NCBI GenBank assembly: GCA_963765585.1
Contig: CAVXXB010000011.1
Span: 280,859 to 344,858 of the forward strand
DNA length: 64,000 nt
Source: CAVXXB01 sp963765585
GTDB lineage: Bacteria > Calditrichota > Calditrichia > JAJRVZ01
Reading direction: 5' to 3'
Positions within the stretch are counted from its first letter, which is position 1. Every line of letters begins with the position of its first letter. Below are positions 17,226 to 27,087 of this stretch, in pieces. The notes beneath the pieces were generated by a model. It worked only from the letters and a program-made list of their open reading frames with translations. It did not search any database and was not told the DNA's origin. A program made the translations under genes and the position numbers.

Positions 17226-17828
17226 TTACCACTCGTTATAGGCAAATCCAATATGGAATGAAACATAGGATGTATGAATCGGATCGGCAAATATATTTGA
17301 TTCGGATGGCGCCAGGGCAATATTATATTTCATTCCCATCTGCAAGTGAATATCACTCACAGGTACTGTAAATCCGACTTCCGGTGCCAATCCCCAACGC
17401 ATTCCTTTATCTTCCAGTACAATAAGTCCCATTTCGAATCTTTCCCAGACATAGTACCCACCAACATTAATACCAAAATAAGGTCGAAAACAGTCCACCC
17501 CACCCAGATAAATATGCGTATTTAACATGAGCGGAAATGAATTGATGTAGCGATATTGGTTACCGGAAACATGACCCTTTTCGATTTCCAGTACTTCATC
17601 CGTCTGGCCATACATCACATGCCAACCAACATATCCACCGACCGTCATCCAGTCCATGACATATGTTTTGGCATCAAAACTAACACCGAGATAACTCGCA
17701 TCTTCGATAAATTTCTGGGTATCGTGGGTAGGAACTGAGACTGTATAAGTCAGAGCCGTAACAGTGTTCTGAGCAAATGCGGCCATGCTCAGGAATATAA
17801 TAAATGTAATAATATATATTTTTTTCAT
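17226..17828 (-). CDS. Outer-membrane beta-barrel, pair 2
   Basis: Paralogue of the proteins at 5734 and 28501, 200 residues. It has a signal peptide (MKKIYIITFIIFLSMAAFAQ), a conserved loop DEVLEIEKGHVSGNQYRYIN, the LNTHIYLGG strand, and RWGLAPEVGFTVPVS. It follows the DUF4136 gene by 42 bp and ends in the hairpin at 17131. Function is unknown. Three-fold recurrence of the pair suggests that lipoprotein and barrel act together, which is inference. Confidence 0.8.
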   Translation of the reverse strand: MKKIYIITFIIFLSMAAFAQNTVTALTYTVSVPTHDTQKFIEDASYLGVSFDAKTYVMDWMTVGGYVGWHVMYGQTDEVLEIEKGHVSGNQYRYINSFPLMLNTHIYLGGVDCFRPYFGINVGGYYVWERFEMGLIVLEDKGMRWGLAPEVGFTVPVSDIHLQMGMKYNIALAPSESNIFADPIHTSYVSFHIGFAYNEW

Positions 17829-17870
17829 TAAGATATACCTTTCTAAATTGAACGGGTTTCTACAAACGGA

Positions 17871-18509
17871 TCAATTGACCAGATTTGAACCAAGATAGGG
17901 AGATTGAACAAAACATTGATTAATTGTATTCACCAATCTGGCCCGCACATTTTCTGGAAAATCATCCGTTAATCCGTTGATTAATCCCAGCCATTCTGTT
18001 GGCAACGTATCATCCGCACCAGGACGGTTCGGGTCAAGCATCTGGATAAAAACTGTTCCGGTTCTCACCGAATAGTCGGATCCACCATAACCCGGATAGG
18101 AATATCCATAGCCGCTTTCATAACCATAACCACCATACCATCCCCAATTCTCGGAGTACCCTGAGCTTGAGTATATATTATAACTCTCATTTGTAGCTGA
18201 AACCAACACCAGAACATCCGCTCCGTTTGTTTCCGGATCCATTTCTCTCTTATAACCCAATGCCTTCATATTTGAAGCAACCTGCTCCAGGACTATTTCA
18301 TCATAACCCCGTGAGACAGTACTGGTCCCCTCAGAAATATGAGCGATTGAATCCGGCATGGCAAATGTTCTTACCCTGCCAAAATTGAAATTTTCGTTAT
18401 AAAAGGTCGCTACGACATCGAACTCATCGATCTCTTCCGGCCCGAAAGGGAAACACCCTGTTAAGGTTAATCCGAGAAGTGCCGTCAAAATTAATGGTTT
18501 AAACTGCAT
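17871..18509 (-). CDS. DUF4136 lipoprotein, pair 2
   Basis: Lipoprotein of 212 residues. The signal is MQFKPLILTALLGLTLTGC with the lipidated Cys near residue 19. The body has DEFDVVATFYNENFNFGRVR then TFAMPD, an EIVLEQVASNMKALGYKRE helix and a DVLVLVSAT strand. A Gly/Tyr/Ser-rich tract follows (WGWYGGYGYESGYGYSYPG), and the C-terminus has NQCFVQSPYLG. It matches the lipoproteins of pairs 1 and 3 block by block. GGAGGA lies upstream of the ATG. Confidence 0.83.
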   Translation of the reverse strand: MQFKPLILTALLGLTLTGCFPFGPEEIDEFDVVATFYNENFNFGRVRTFAMPDSIAHISEGTSTVSRGYDEIVLEQVASNMKALGYKREMDPETNGADVLVLVSATNESYNIYSSSGYSENWGWYGGYGYESGYGYSYPGYGGSDYSVRTGTVFIQMLDPNRPGADDTLPTEWLGLINGLTDDFPENVRARLVNTINQCFVQSPYLGSNLVN

Positions 18510-18755
18510 GTGTATCCTCCATATATGAATATTATTATTTTACATAAACTTTTAATTTAGTGATGTTCCACTACAATTGCACTAATAAAGTAGTAAAATA
18601 TTTAAGCATGATTAATATCGTTTATTAGGCAAATAATTCACATCTGATTTGAATACAAATATTACAAAACGTAATTTATACTCAATCGGAACAGTATAGT
18701 TTCAATTTTGTTCAATCTTAAAAATTGAGACGATATTTATCAAATTGGAACTGAT

Positions 18756-19469
18756 TTGAATAAAATATTTTATTTATTCTGCATAATTGGCATTGTCTCT
18801 GTTTCACACACTTCATTTAAAGTTGAAGTACCTGTGCTCACAGAGAATGCCCAGGAAGAATTACAAATCGATAGCCTCACCCTCCTGTATCAGATCATCG
18901 ATCCTGAACATCTGATTGGCTATCGGGTATTTAAATTAGCCTACCTTGGATTTCAACAGGTAAAGGATACGCATGATATTGACAAAAAGCACATTTTAAC
19001 AATTATCGATTATACCCATCCTTCTGTAGATGAAAGGTTATTTGTTGTTAATTTAGAAAAGAAAATAATTGTTCATACATCACTTGTTGCTCATGGCATG
19101 AACTCCGGTGCCAATTATGCTGTAAAATTTTCAAATAAATCCGGATCATTACAGAGTAGTCTGGGCTTTTATATAACGGGTAGCACTTATAACGGAAAGC
19201 ATGGCTATTCATTAAAATTGTATGGTATTGAACATGGTATAAATGATAATGCATATGATCGTGCCATTGTAATTCATGGTGCAAATTATGCAACGGAAAA
19301 ATTTATAAAGAAGAATGGCCGCCTGGGGCGAAGCTGGGGTTGTCCGGCACTGCCACCCCACATCTCAAAAATTGTTATCGACACGATAAAAGATGGCAGC
19401 TGCATATTTATATATCATGACGATCAATCATATTTAAGTTTGTCTCAAATTCTGAACAAATCAGAATAA
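18756..19469 (+). CDS. L,D-transpeptidase-like protein (YkuD_2 group)
   Basis: Predicted periplasmic murein L,D-transpeptidase catalytic-domain protein of 237 residues. It has an N-terminal hydrophobic signal (YLFCIIGIVSVSHTS) and a catalytic block with AIVIHGANY (about residue 172) and GRSWGCPALP, where Cys would be the nucleophile. Such enzymes cross-link or trim peptidoglycan or attach proteins to it. The start is TTG with TTGGAA upstream; no ATG gives the signal peptide. The next gene, 37 nt downstream on the same strand, is a larger L,D-transpeptidase, so both probably act on the wall together. Confidence 0.85.
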   Translation: MNKIFYLFCIIGIVSVSHTSFKVEVPVLTENAQEELQIDSLTLLYQIIDPEHLIGYRVFKLAYLGFQQVKDTHDIDKKHILTIIDYTHPSVDERLFVVNLEKKIIVHTSLVAHGMNSGANYAVKFSNKSGSLQSSLGFYITGSTYNGKHGYSLKLYGIEHGINDNAYDRAIVIHGANYATEKFIKKNGRLGRSWGCPALPPHISKIVIDTIKDGSCIFIYHDDQSYLSLSQILNKSE

Positions 19470-19506
19470 CGGTCATTTTCAAAAATCTAATAAGGAAAAT
19501 TAAGCA

Positions 19507-21159
19507 ATGTACTTACTACGAAGAGTCTACCTGTTACTCCTGGCACTCATCCCTATTTCTCTGATGGCACAACAGTCTACGGAGCAGGATATTATCCGCG
19601 GGTATTGTGAAAGTATGCGTCAAAATGTTAGTGTGGAAATTAATGGCACAGCTATTGCCATGCAGCAAATTATTGTCGAATACTATGAACGCCGTAATTT
19701 TGAACCCGGCTGGCAGGAACAACAAGATATTGAACATTTACTACAATTAATTGATGAAAGCACCCTTGATGGATTACTGCCGGAAGACTATCATGAATCT
19801 CTATTATTAAGATATAAAAATATAATTTCGGATTATGACCAGGTGCCGCCACAATTGAATGCTGAGTATGATTTGTTGTTATCAGATGCGTTGTTACGGC
19901 TGATTTATCATATGATATTCGGGAAGGTTGATCCTGTCCGTCTGGACCAAAATTGGAATATTTATATAGAAGTAGATAATATTGATCCGCCCGAACTGAT
20001 GGAAAAGCTTCTATCTGCGCCGTCCTTGTATGATATTATTAGCAGGTATCATATAACCGATACACTTTATTTAAAACTGCGTAATTTTTTAGCCTATTAT
20101 CGTGACATTGCCGCATCAGGCGGATGGTCCAAAGTTGATACCGGGCCAACAATAAAACCTGGTATGCATGACCGACGGGTAACTCAAGTCAGATCCAGGT
20201 TGCTGGTAACGGAAGATATATCGGATACAATAGTTACCGATAGTACGTTATATGATAAGAGCCTGGAGAACGGTATTAAAAGATTTCAATATCGTCACGG
20301 CCTGGAGCAAGACGGCCTCATCGGAAAGGGCACCATTGAAACCCTGAATATTCCGGTTGAGAATAAGATCAATCAAATACGGGTAAATTTGGAACGGCTG
20401 CGTTGGATTCTTGATGAATCTGCACCTGATTATATTCTGGTAAATATTGCGCGATTCCGGGCAAATTATGTACAGGACAATAAAGTAGTCTGGCATGGCC
20501 GCGTACAGGTTGGCAAAACGTATCGTCAAACACCAATTTTTGAGGCATTTTTGAAATATATGGAAGTAAATCCAACCTGGACTGTTCCGCCAACAATTTT
20601 AAGAAAAGATGTACTACCTGCAATTAAGAAAGACATTGGGTATCTGAAGAAAAAAAATATGAAGGTGATTACTCATAGCGGAAAAATTATTGATCCCGGA
20701 TCAATTGACTGGTCTCAATACCCTGCTAAGAATTTTCCCTATGCTATCAGGCAGGATCCAGGGCCAACCAATGCCCTGGGACGTATAAAATTTATTTTTC
20801 CTAACAAACATTTTGTTTTTTTACATGATACACCAAGCAAAGGGCTGTTTGGCAGGACGGAAAGAACATTTAGTTCCGGTTGTATTCGTGTCGAGAATCC
20901 ATTTGATCTGGCCGAAGAATTGTTACACGACCAGGATGACTGGAACCGGGAAAAAATTGATTCCGTACTAGAATCTAAAAAAACAAAAGTTATTTACATG
21001 AAAAAGGAATTACCGGTTTATTTATTATATTTTACTGCGTTCCCGGATTTCGAAATGGATGATACAATGCATTTTAGAAAAGACATATATGAAAGGGACA
21101 GTAAATTATTAAATCAACTTGATTCAAAATTTCAACTACTGCAGAAGCATGTAAAATAA
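19507..21159 (+). CDS. L,D-transpeptidase of the YcbB (LdtD) type
   Basis: Secreted peptidoglycan L,D-transpeptidase, 550 residues. A signal peptide (VYLLLLALIPISLMA) is followed by the YcbB scaffold (about 30-220). A peptidoglycan-binding unit is near 230-285 (GIKRFQYRHGLEQDGLIGKG). The YkuD catalytic domain has FLHDTPSKGLFGRTER near 440 and SSGCIRVENP around 455-465; the Cys is the nucleophile. In E. coli this class makes 3-3 cross-links that bypass penicillin-binding transpeptidation. AAGGA lies 10 nt upstream of the ATG. The two adjacent L,D-transpeptidase genes probably form one transcript. Confidence 0.9.
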   Translation: MYLLRRVYLLLLALIPISLMAQQSTEQDIIRGYCESMRQNVSVEINGTAIAMQQIIVEYYERRNFEPGWQEQQDIEHLLQLIDESTLDGLLPEDYHESLLLRYKNIISDYDQVPPQLNAEYDLLLSDALLRLIYHMIFGKVDPVRLDQNWNIYIEVDNIDPPELMEKLLSAPSLYDIISRYHITDTLYLKLRNFLAYYRDIAASGGWSKVDTGPTIKPGMHDRRVTQVRSRLLVTEDISDTIVTDSTLYDKSLENGIKRFQYRHGLEQDGLIGKGTIETLNIPVENKINQIRVNLERLRWILDESAPDYILVNIARFRANYVQDNKVVWHGRVQVGKTYRQTPIFEAFLKYMEVNPTWTVPPTILRKDVLPAIKKDIGYLKKKNMKVITHSGKIIDPGSIDWSQYPAKNFPYAIRQDPGPTNALGRIKFIFPNKHFVFLHDTPSKGLFGRTERTFSSGCIRVENPFDLAEELLHDQDDWNREKIDSVLESKKTKVIYMKKELPVYLLYFTAFPDFEMDDTMHFRKDIYERDSKLLNQLDSKFQLLQKHVK

Positions 21160-21196
21160 AGGCAGGAACTGGTCATTGGCACAATGGTAGAATTTA

Positions 21197-22054
21197 TCAG
21201 AGATTACCAGCCTGCATGCCAAACACAGCGCCGGAAGGATCCGCTAAAATCGCGATGGTTCCGTTCTGTATATTTTGATCGGGGGCCACAATTAACCTGG
21301 CACCTAAGTTCTCTGCACGCGTGATCATGGAATTAATATCTTCAACCAGGATATACGGTAACCAGTTGGGGTGAACCTGCTGCCAGGGTACCGTTGTAAT
21401 TCCGGCTCTTTGTTTATCACCCGTCAAAAGAATATAATGTTCTGAGTAACCACCCGAACTAACATCCTGTATCTCATATCCGGCCAGAGCGGAGTATAAT
21501 TCAATGACGTCACCAGGGTCGCTGGTAATCAACTCATCCCAAATCCAGGTATTTCTAGCGGACTGCCGATCCTCAGGATCTCCACCATTGGCTGTGATTA
21601 TCCCAAAAGATGCGCCTTTGTTATCACCGACAATTGCCAGTCTGCCGCGAACGTCCAGATCCATTGGTGCTTTGTATATCAGCCCGCCACTATTAAGAAT
21701 AATACCAAAGACTCTATCAACGTCGGGTACGGAAAAATAACTTATCCAGCGGGACTCATTGACCTCTTCCTCAAGACGATCTGATTTAACCAAGCCTGCA
21801 ATGGGTCTGTCATTATAGTAAGCGGTCAAATAGGGTGCACCGTCACCGCCGCGACCTTCAAATTCCCAACCAAACATTTCAGAATAAAAATCTCGTGCCA
21901 CTGGAATATTATCCGTGATCAGATCATGCCATACTATTTTACCATATAGATAATTACCATTCTGATCCTCAGTAATTGTCGGTATACGTACAGTATTACG
22001 TCCGCAAGCAATTAGGAGAAAGATTGTTAAAATATAAAAATAAAATGTTTTCAT
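21197..22054 (-). CDS. VOC (glyoxalase-fold) lipoprotein B
   Basis: Paralogue of the protein at 4715. The signal peptide is MKTFYFYILTIFLLIACG with the lipidated Cys at residue 17. Two VOC domains follow: KIVWHDLITDNIPVARDFYS opens the first and WDELITSDPGDVIELYSAL the second. ADPSGAVFGMQ is near the C-terminus. No metal-ligand assignment is made from the text alone. It is convergent with the L,D-transpeptidase gene, 37 bp away. Function is unknown; binding of a small envelope ligand is a reasonable inference. Confidence 0.85.
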   Translation of the reverse strand: MKTFYFYILTIFLLIACGRNTVRIPTITEDQNGNYLYGKIVWHDLITDNIPVARDFYSEMFGWEFEGRGGDGAPYLTAYYNDRPIAGLVKSDRLEEEVNESRWISYFSVPDVDRVFGIILNSGGLIYKAPMDLDVRGRLAIVGDNKGASFGIITANGGDPEDRQSARNTWIWDELITSDPGDVIELYSALAGYEIQDVSSGGYSEHYILLTGDKQRAGITTVPWQQVHPNWLPYILVEDINSMITRAENLGARLIVAPDQNIQNGTIAILADPSGAVFGMQAGNL

Positions 22055-22353
22055 ATGTCCGGGAGAAAATTTACAAAGTACAGATCAGAAAAAAATATTT
22101 GCAGTTCTTAATTAAAAGAGTAGACTTTTTCTGCAACTTTGTTTTGTTTTAAACATTGAACAATACAATATTTGATCCATAATTTAATAGTAAAACGAAC
22201 AAATATATAGAAAGGTTCAATAAAGTTGCAAAATAGATCAGATCAGGTTAAAAATCAATCCAATTTTAGATCGTATCATATTCAGACAATTGAGTTATTT
22301 TGAGACAAGATAACAGGAATCTACAGAATAATATATATGACATATAAAATTAA
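22055..22353. other. AT-rich divergent spacer
   Basis: 299 bp between two divergent starts. No gene, hairpin or clear promoter was identified; the sequence is AT-rich throughout. Confidence 0.45.
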
Positions 22354-24213
22354 ATGAATAATATTTCTAACTCTGTTTTATCACTGGTTTTTCTTCTATT
22401 TCTTTTCTTTTTATTTATTGAAGGAATAGCCTCCGATCGCCCTTTCCCATCTGATGATAAAAATCTTTCCGGCGAAGACTCACTGGCACATGAACTCGGA
22501 AAATCCGATTCTTCAGATAATTCAGTTTCAGATGATGTTTATAATCTGATCTATAAATCTATTTTCGTTGATACAACCAAACGAAGAGATCTTACATATG
22601 TTGACGATTTTTCAAAAGCTGAAGATCCATTTCTTAAATATACCGGAAAACGAATAGGTAAAATATATCGTAAGGATGTGCAAATATTTGGCGGATCGGT
22701 TTATGATACCATAGAGGTTCAGATGACGGGTTTAACAAACCTGGTGGACAAACTGCATATTACAACACGTGATATGGTTATTATACAGAATCTGCTTTTT
22801 TCAACCGGTGATACAATAAACCCGTTCAAATTGGCCGATAATGAAAGAATTATCCGTAAGCTGCCATATATCCATGACGCAAAAATTATTGTCATTGATA
22901 TTGAAGATGATCCGGATGTAGTGGATCTGCTCATTATCACCCAAGACGTCTTTTCTCTCGGTGTGGGTGGTTCAGTAAGTTCTCCTGAAAGATTCAAGGT
23001 CAACCTGTTTGAACGCAATTTATTGGGAATGGGTTGGGAGATAAACAATGAATTTCACTTTAATACGGTAAGATCACCCGAACTGGGCTATGATGGTAAA
23101 TTTATCATCAACAACATCTATGGATCCTTTGTTTCCGGATTAGTAAATATAGCAACTATGTATGAAACCAACCTTTTCAGAATAAGCCTGAACCGCAGTT
23201 TTTTGACACCGGAGACAAAATATGCTGGCGGACTGGATTTCCAAAACACTAGCATATATTCTGATTTAACTGGTACCCGGCTTCTTAATTACAAATTGCT
23301 CGCGCAGGACTATTGGGTTGGCCGCGCCTTTAAAATAGCGGATCCCAGCAGCCGAAAGAATCTGACCATTTCAACACGATACTACACCAGCGATTTCAGA
23401 GAGAGGCCGGAAGTTAAGCCGGATTCCAATTTTTCCTTTCATGATTATCATTATATATTAGGCAGTATTTACCTGACAAAAATACTTCATTTTGAGAGCA
23501 GTCTTGTTCTTGGATTCGGTAATACCGAAGATATTCCATACGGCTACAATATCAGTATGACCCTGGGATATGGCAACACCGAATTTGAAGAGCGGACCTA
23601 TGGCGGTTTCCGTCTGAGAGGCGCGACTTTTTCAGACAAATTGGGTTATATCCTGGGAGTATTGAGTTTCGGAAGTTTCTATGACGGCAATCGAATGGAA
23701 GACGGTGTAATAAATTTAAGCAGCCTTTATTTCACCCCACTTATCGAAATGGGAAGAAATTACAAACTCAGACAGTTTCTTTCCGGATCTTATACTATCG
23801 GGATCAGAAGATTGGCTGATGATCAACTGAAGTTCGAGATAGATCGTGGCGTCCCGATATTCAACTCAGACGCATTAAAGGGCACACAAAAGGCTACAAT
23901 CAGTCTGCAGTCAATTTTATTTTCCCCATGGAATCTATTTGGCTTCCGCTTTGCAATTGAAGGTTTTGCAGAATTTGGCTGGATCGGATCAAACTACCGG
24001 CCACCCGACCTCAACAGGATTAATTCCGCTCTGGGTGTCATTTTTAGGCTAAGGAATGAAAGCCTGGTAATAAGTACCTTTCAGATCGGATTTGTGTTCT
24101 ATCCCCAGGCTATGGAGGGTATGCAGCGCTTTAATTGGAGATTCTCAACATCGGAACCACAATTGTTCAGGCAATTAGAAGGCAGAAAACCAAGTATAAT
24201 CCCATTTCGCTGA
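22354..24213 (+). CDS. POTRA-domain outer-membrane beta-barrel protein
   Basis: A 619-residue exported protein. A signal segment is followed by an acidic, Ser-rich linker, then a POTRA-like domain (about 130-200: ITTRDMVIIQNLLFSTGD, ADNERIIRKLPYIHDAKIIV). The rest is a large barrel beginning VFSLGVGGSVSSPERFKVNL with repeated amphipathic strands. This resembles Omp85/TpsB-like proteins but with one visible POTRA and no recognised partner gene. It may insert or export an envelope component. It ends on the base next to the stop of the convergent gene at 24214. No Shine-Dalgarno is evident. Confidence 0.75.
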   Translation: MNNISNSVLSLVFLLFLFFLFIEGIASDRPFPSDDKNLSGEDSLAHELGKSDSSDNSVSDDVYNLIYKSIFVDTTKRRDLTYVDDFSKAEDPFLKYTGKRIGKIYRKDVQIFGGSVYDTIEVQMTGLTNLVDKLHITTRDMVIIQNLLFSTGDTINPFKLADNERIIRKLPYIHDAKIIVIDIEDDPDVVDLLIITQDVFSLGVGGSVSSPERFKVNLFERNLLGMGWEINNEFHFNTVRSPELGYDGKFIINNIYGSFVSGLVNIATMYETNLFRISLNRSFLTPETKYAGGLDFQNTSIYSDLTGTRLLNYKLLAQDYWVGRAFKIADPSSRKNLTISTRYYTSDFRERPEVKPDSNFSFHDYHYILGSIYLTKILHFESSLVLGFGNTEDIPYGYNISMTLGYGNTEFEERTYGGFRLRGATFSDKLGYILGVLSFGSFYDGNRMEDGVINLSSLYFTPLIEMGRNYKLRQFLSGSYTIGIRRLADDQLKFEIDRGVPIFNSDALKGTQKATISLQSILFSPWNLFGFRFAIEGFAEFGWIGSNYRPPDLNRINSALGVIFRLRNESLVISTFQIGFVFYPQAMEGMQRFNWRFSTSEPQLFRQLEGRKPSIIPFR

Positions 24214-25419
24214 TTAAAAGAACATGATGTATTGTAAGTTTGCGCCGCCAAATCCACCAAGGGTCATCTGATGGCTGATTGAAATATTAATTTGGGCATG
24301 ATTGGGAAAAGAAAATAACCATCCCAGTTTCAATTTGTCTGTATATCCATCACTTTTATAATCCGAATTAAAACCAAAATCCTCATATTCATAATCATAT
24401 AGAGAAAACATATAACCAATTTCAATGGTATGACGGCCTATGAGATATTCATAAAAACCGCCCGCGAGAATATCCCTCCGGGTAAACCGATGTACCTGAT
24501 ATCCACTATTACTGGCATCTTGTACCACAACATGGCCCATAATTCTGATTCGGCTTTTAGGATTAATTGAATTTATGTGCTCTATAAAATAATCTGTAAA
24601 TATGTTTTCATAATCGTAATTCTTAAACTGCTCTGAAAATGTCTTTTCTTCAAAAAATTGATACACACGAAATCCCAGCATAGTTAAAGAGGAATTATCA
24701 TAAGTATAATAGAATTTTAATTTAATATCGTTTCTTGCCTGGTCATGAGTTCTCAGATCCGGGGACTTCTCTTCATCAGGAAATGTTCGCTTAAATCCTG
24801 TCGAAATTCTACCTTCGGTATATAACCAAAAATGATCTCGTCCGGCTCGCGCTGACCAGGTGGCGCTCAGAGGTGCCTGAATTGATTTTCCGGCAAAATC
24901 ATTTTTGGAATCATATACAAAATCTTCATATTGCAGCGCCAATCGTATATAGGATTGCCGGCTATCATTATAGACACTAAATCCCGCATTAAGGTCGGTA
25001 TTTTCTTTATAGTAACTGGGATTGACCAATAAATGTATATTTAATCCACTATAAATATTTTTTTCTAATCCCATAAAAGCGGATTTTTCAAAAATACTCT
25101 TATGTCGTGTTTCATTCCATGTCCCGATACCCTGAAAACGCCACCCGGCGCCTAATTCATGATTTATAAACAATCCCCAATCTGTGAGCAAATCAGTTGT
25201 GGTAACACTGCCAACGGTAATACGAAACCCATTGTCACTAAATTGTCTTTCTTCCCAGTTAAATTGCCATTGGGCATTATAATAATAATTAATCATGGGA
25301 TGAAGATAAAGCATTTGATCATCGTAGGCATCGGAGTAAGACCAATCGATGTCACTGGCAGGAAGAGATAAAATAAGAAAGGAAAAAAGTAATAGTATTT
25401 TGGAATTTATATTTTTCAC
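24214..25419 (-). CDS. Predicted outer-membrane beta-barrel protein
   Basis: A 401-residue exported protein with signal MKNINSKILLLFSFLILSLP and then about sixteen amphipathic segments rich in Tyr, Trp and Asn, ending NLQYIMFF. I do not recognise the family. It lies 66 nt downstream of the nucleotidyltransferase gene and in the same direction, so it may be the last gene of the head-group operon at 25486-28122 and handle its product. The gap contains a small hairpin (TGCTGA...TCAGCA), which may attenuate transcription. Its stop codon abuts that of the convergent gene. Confidence 0.7.
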   Translation of the reverse strand: MKNINSKILLLFSFLILSLPASDIDWSYSDAYDDQMLYLHPMINYYYNAQWQFNWEERQFSDNGFRITVGSVTTTDLLTDWGLFINHELGAGWRFQGIGTWNETRHKSIFEKSAFMGLEKNIYSGLNIHLLVNPSYYKENTDLNAGFSVYNDSRQSYIRLALQYEDFVYDSKNDFAGKSIQAPLSATWSARAGRDHFWLYTEGRISTGFKRTFPDEEKSPDLRTHDQARNDIKLKFYYTYDNSSLTMLGFRVYQFFEEKTFSEQFKNYDYENIFTDYFIEHINSINPKSRIRIMGHVVVQDASNSGYQVHRFTRRDILAGGFYEYLIGRHTIEIGYMFSLYDYEYEDFGFNSDYKSDGYTDKLKLGWLFSFPNHAQINISISHQMTLGGFGGANLQYIMFF

Positions 25420-25485
25420 AAATGGTCATGCTGAACTAATATCAGCATCTCCTGTAAAAAAAGTCAACTCAATCGATCCTGAATC

Positions 25486-26217
25486 TCAGGTAAGATCTCT
25501 TGCCAATTCATCCGCCAATTGCATATCAGCAGGTGTATCTACTTCTATGCATTTAAGATCTCCCACGTCACAAGCATATAAGCTCTGACCACTATCAATG
25601 GCAATCTGAAACGCCAATTCATAAAATTTATCCACCTGGTTCTGATGGACTATCAGATTTTCAAGAATCAAAAATAATTCATGAAGAAATGAGGGGCTGA
25701 ATTTTTCAATTCCGATTGATTCCCCTGCAGCAGTTTCAGTAGGAATCGTTTTTGCAATTTCTTTAACCCTCATTTCAGAATCGGTTGTAACTTTCATCTC
25801 TTCATCACCGATGTGTCCTGTGGCGCGTAAGGCCAGACAATCTGAATATTCTGCATTGATAACAATATCCAGAATTCGTGTATCGATAATGATGTCGCTA
25901 TCCATTAGTAGAAGGTCGGAATGAACCACTAAATCACGCGCCAGCCAAAGAGAATAAATATTATTTGTTGAATCGTAGACCGGATTATGTACATACGATA
26001 TATTCTGTTCAGGAAATTTGAGAGAAATAAAATTTTTCAACTTATCAGCCAGATAACCTGTTACAATAATAATATCAGTAATGCCTGAGGCCACAAGATT
26101 ATTTATCATTCGCTCAACAATGCTAATACCACCAACTTCAAGCATACATTTTGGCATTGAATCGGTCAGAGGGCGAAGACGGGAAGCAATTCCGGCGGCA
26201 AGAATAAGTGCTTTCAA
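25486..26217 (-). CDS. NTP transferase (CTP-type sugar/alcohol-phosphate nucleotidyltransferase)
   Basis: Nucleotidyltransferase of 243 residues, LicC/inositol-phosphate cytidylyltransferase-like. The N-terminus MKALILAAGIASRLRPLTD, then MPKCMLEVGG, is the nucleotide-binding signature, with Lys of MPK expected at the phosphate. LLMDSDIIID supplies the metal-binding Asp pair. Its ATG overlaps the stop of the CDP-alcohol phosphatidyltransferase gene by 4 nt (ATGA). Together they imply synthesis of a CDP-activated alcohol that is then transferred. The substrate (phosphoethanolamine, phosphocholine, inositol phosphate or a phosphonate) cannot be told from sequence alone. Confidence 0.85.
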   Translation of the reverse strand: MKALILAAGIASRLRPLTDSMPKCMLEVGGISIVERMINNLVASGITDIIIVTGYLADKLKNFISLKFPEQNISYVHNPVYDSTNNIYSLWLARDLVVHSDLLLMDSDIIIDTRILDIVINAEYSDCLALRATGHIGDEEMKVTTDSEMRVKEIAKTIPTETAAGESIGIEKFSPSFLHELFLILENLIVHQNQVDKFYELAFQIAIDSGQSLYACDVGDLKCIEVDTPADMQLADELARDLT

Positions 26218-27083
26218 TTTAATTCCGCTACTTTTAGTGAGCGATTAATACGGGTTTGCAGGATATACAAAATAAGCGCATACAGGTTTCCAACAATAAT
26301 AATACCCCATAAATAAATATCCATCCGGTTAAAAAATCCGCAAATAATCATAAAGGTAAGTTCACTTGTGGGTCCAAGATAGGTCCAGAAATGCAATATT
26401 GTTTTGTTCTTTTTATAATAATCCTTACCATCGTAAACGATTGGCTCATCACGGGTAAATTTTATTTGCAGGGCCGAATATTTAAGATAAAACCACAGAA
26501 ACAAGGACTCTAATGAAAACTTTTTACTCTTTCTGAGATTCTGATACTCTTCTTCAAATTTATCGAGATTTTCCCCAAGCGTACTCTCACGACCCAACAC
26601 ATTATCCATAAACATATTACGGTAGTAATCCAGCATAATGGAGTGGAGTGCATTACTGGCTCCGGCTGCTACAGCCAGCATCCATGCATAAATGGCATCA
26701 CCCGTATGCAATGTGACACCCAGGGCAATGCAAATATAGGCAACAATTGTAACGATATAATCTGAAACCCCATCGATAATGCGGCCAATCACCGTGCCGT
26801 TTTTTTTCAATCTGGCAAGCATCCCGTCAGAACAATCCAGCACATCATAAAGTATCAGCAATATTGCAGCCAGCATACTTGCTGTGGGTGTATCATAAGC
26901 GAACAGGAGGCCTCCGAAGACACCAAAAACGAGGGCAATAAATGATATTTGATTGGGTGTTATTTCAGTAGGGTATATTAGTTTTACAAAGATAAAAGCC
27001 AGCGGGCGATAAAACAACAGGTCGAGGACTTCTTCGACCTCAATCATTTTTAATGAAGACCGATACTCATCAATCCATTTCAT
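26214..27083 (-). CDS. CDP-alcohol phosphatidyltransferase
   Basis: Integral membrane enzyme of 289 residues that joins a CDP-activated alcohol to an acceptor alcohol. The full family motif D-x2-DG-x2-AR-x8-G-x3-D-x3-D is visible as DCSDGMLAR ... GRIIDGVSD near residues 83-105. At least five membrane segments are apparent. The start lies 4 nt after the aminotransferase stop and its stop overlaps the nucleotidyltransferase start, so the three genes are one translationally linked operon. Product assignment depends on the partner; a phospholipid head group or a DIP-like compound is possible. Confidence 0.9.
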   Translation of the reverse strand: MKWIDEYRSSLKMIEVEEVLDLLFYRPLAFIFVKLIYPTEITPNQISFIALVFGVFGGLLFAYDTPTASMLAAILLILYDVLDCSDGMLARLKKNGTVIGRIIDGVSDYIVTIVAYICIALGVTLHTGDAIYAWMLAVAAGASNALHSIMLDYYRNMFMDNVLGRESTLGENLDKFEEEYQNLRKSKKFSLESLFLWFYLKYSALQIKFTRDEPIVYDGKDYYKKNKTILHFWTYLGPTSELTFMIICGFFNRMDIYLWGIIIVGNLYALILYILQTRINRSLKVAELN

Positions 27084-27087
27084 TGAA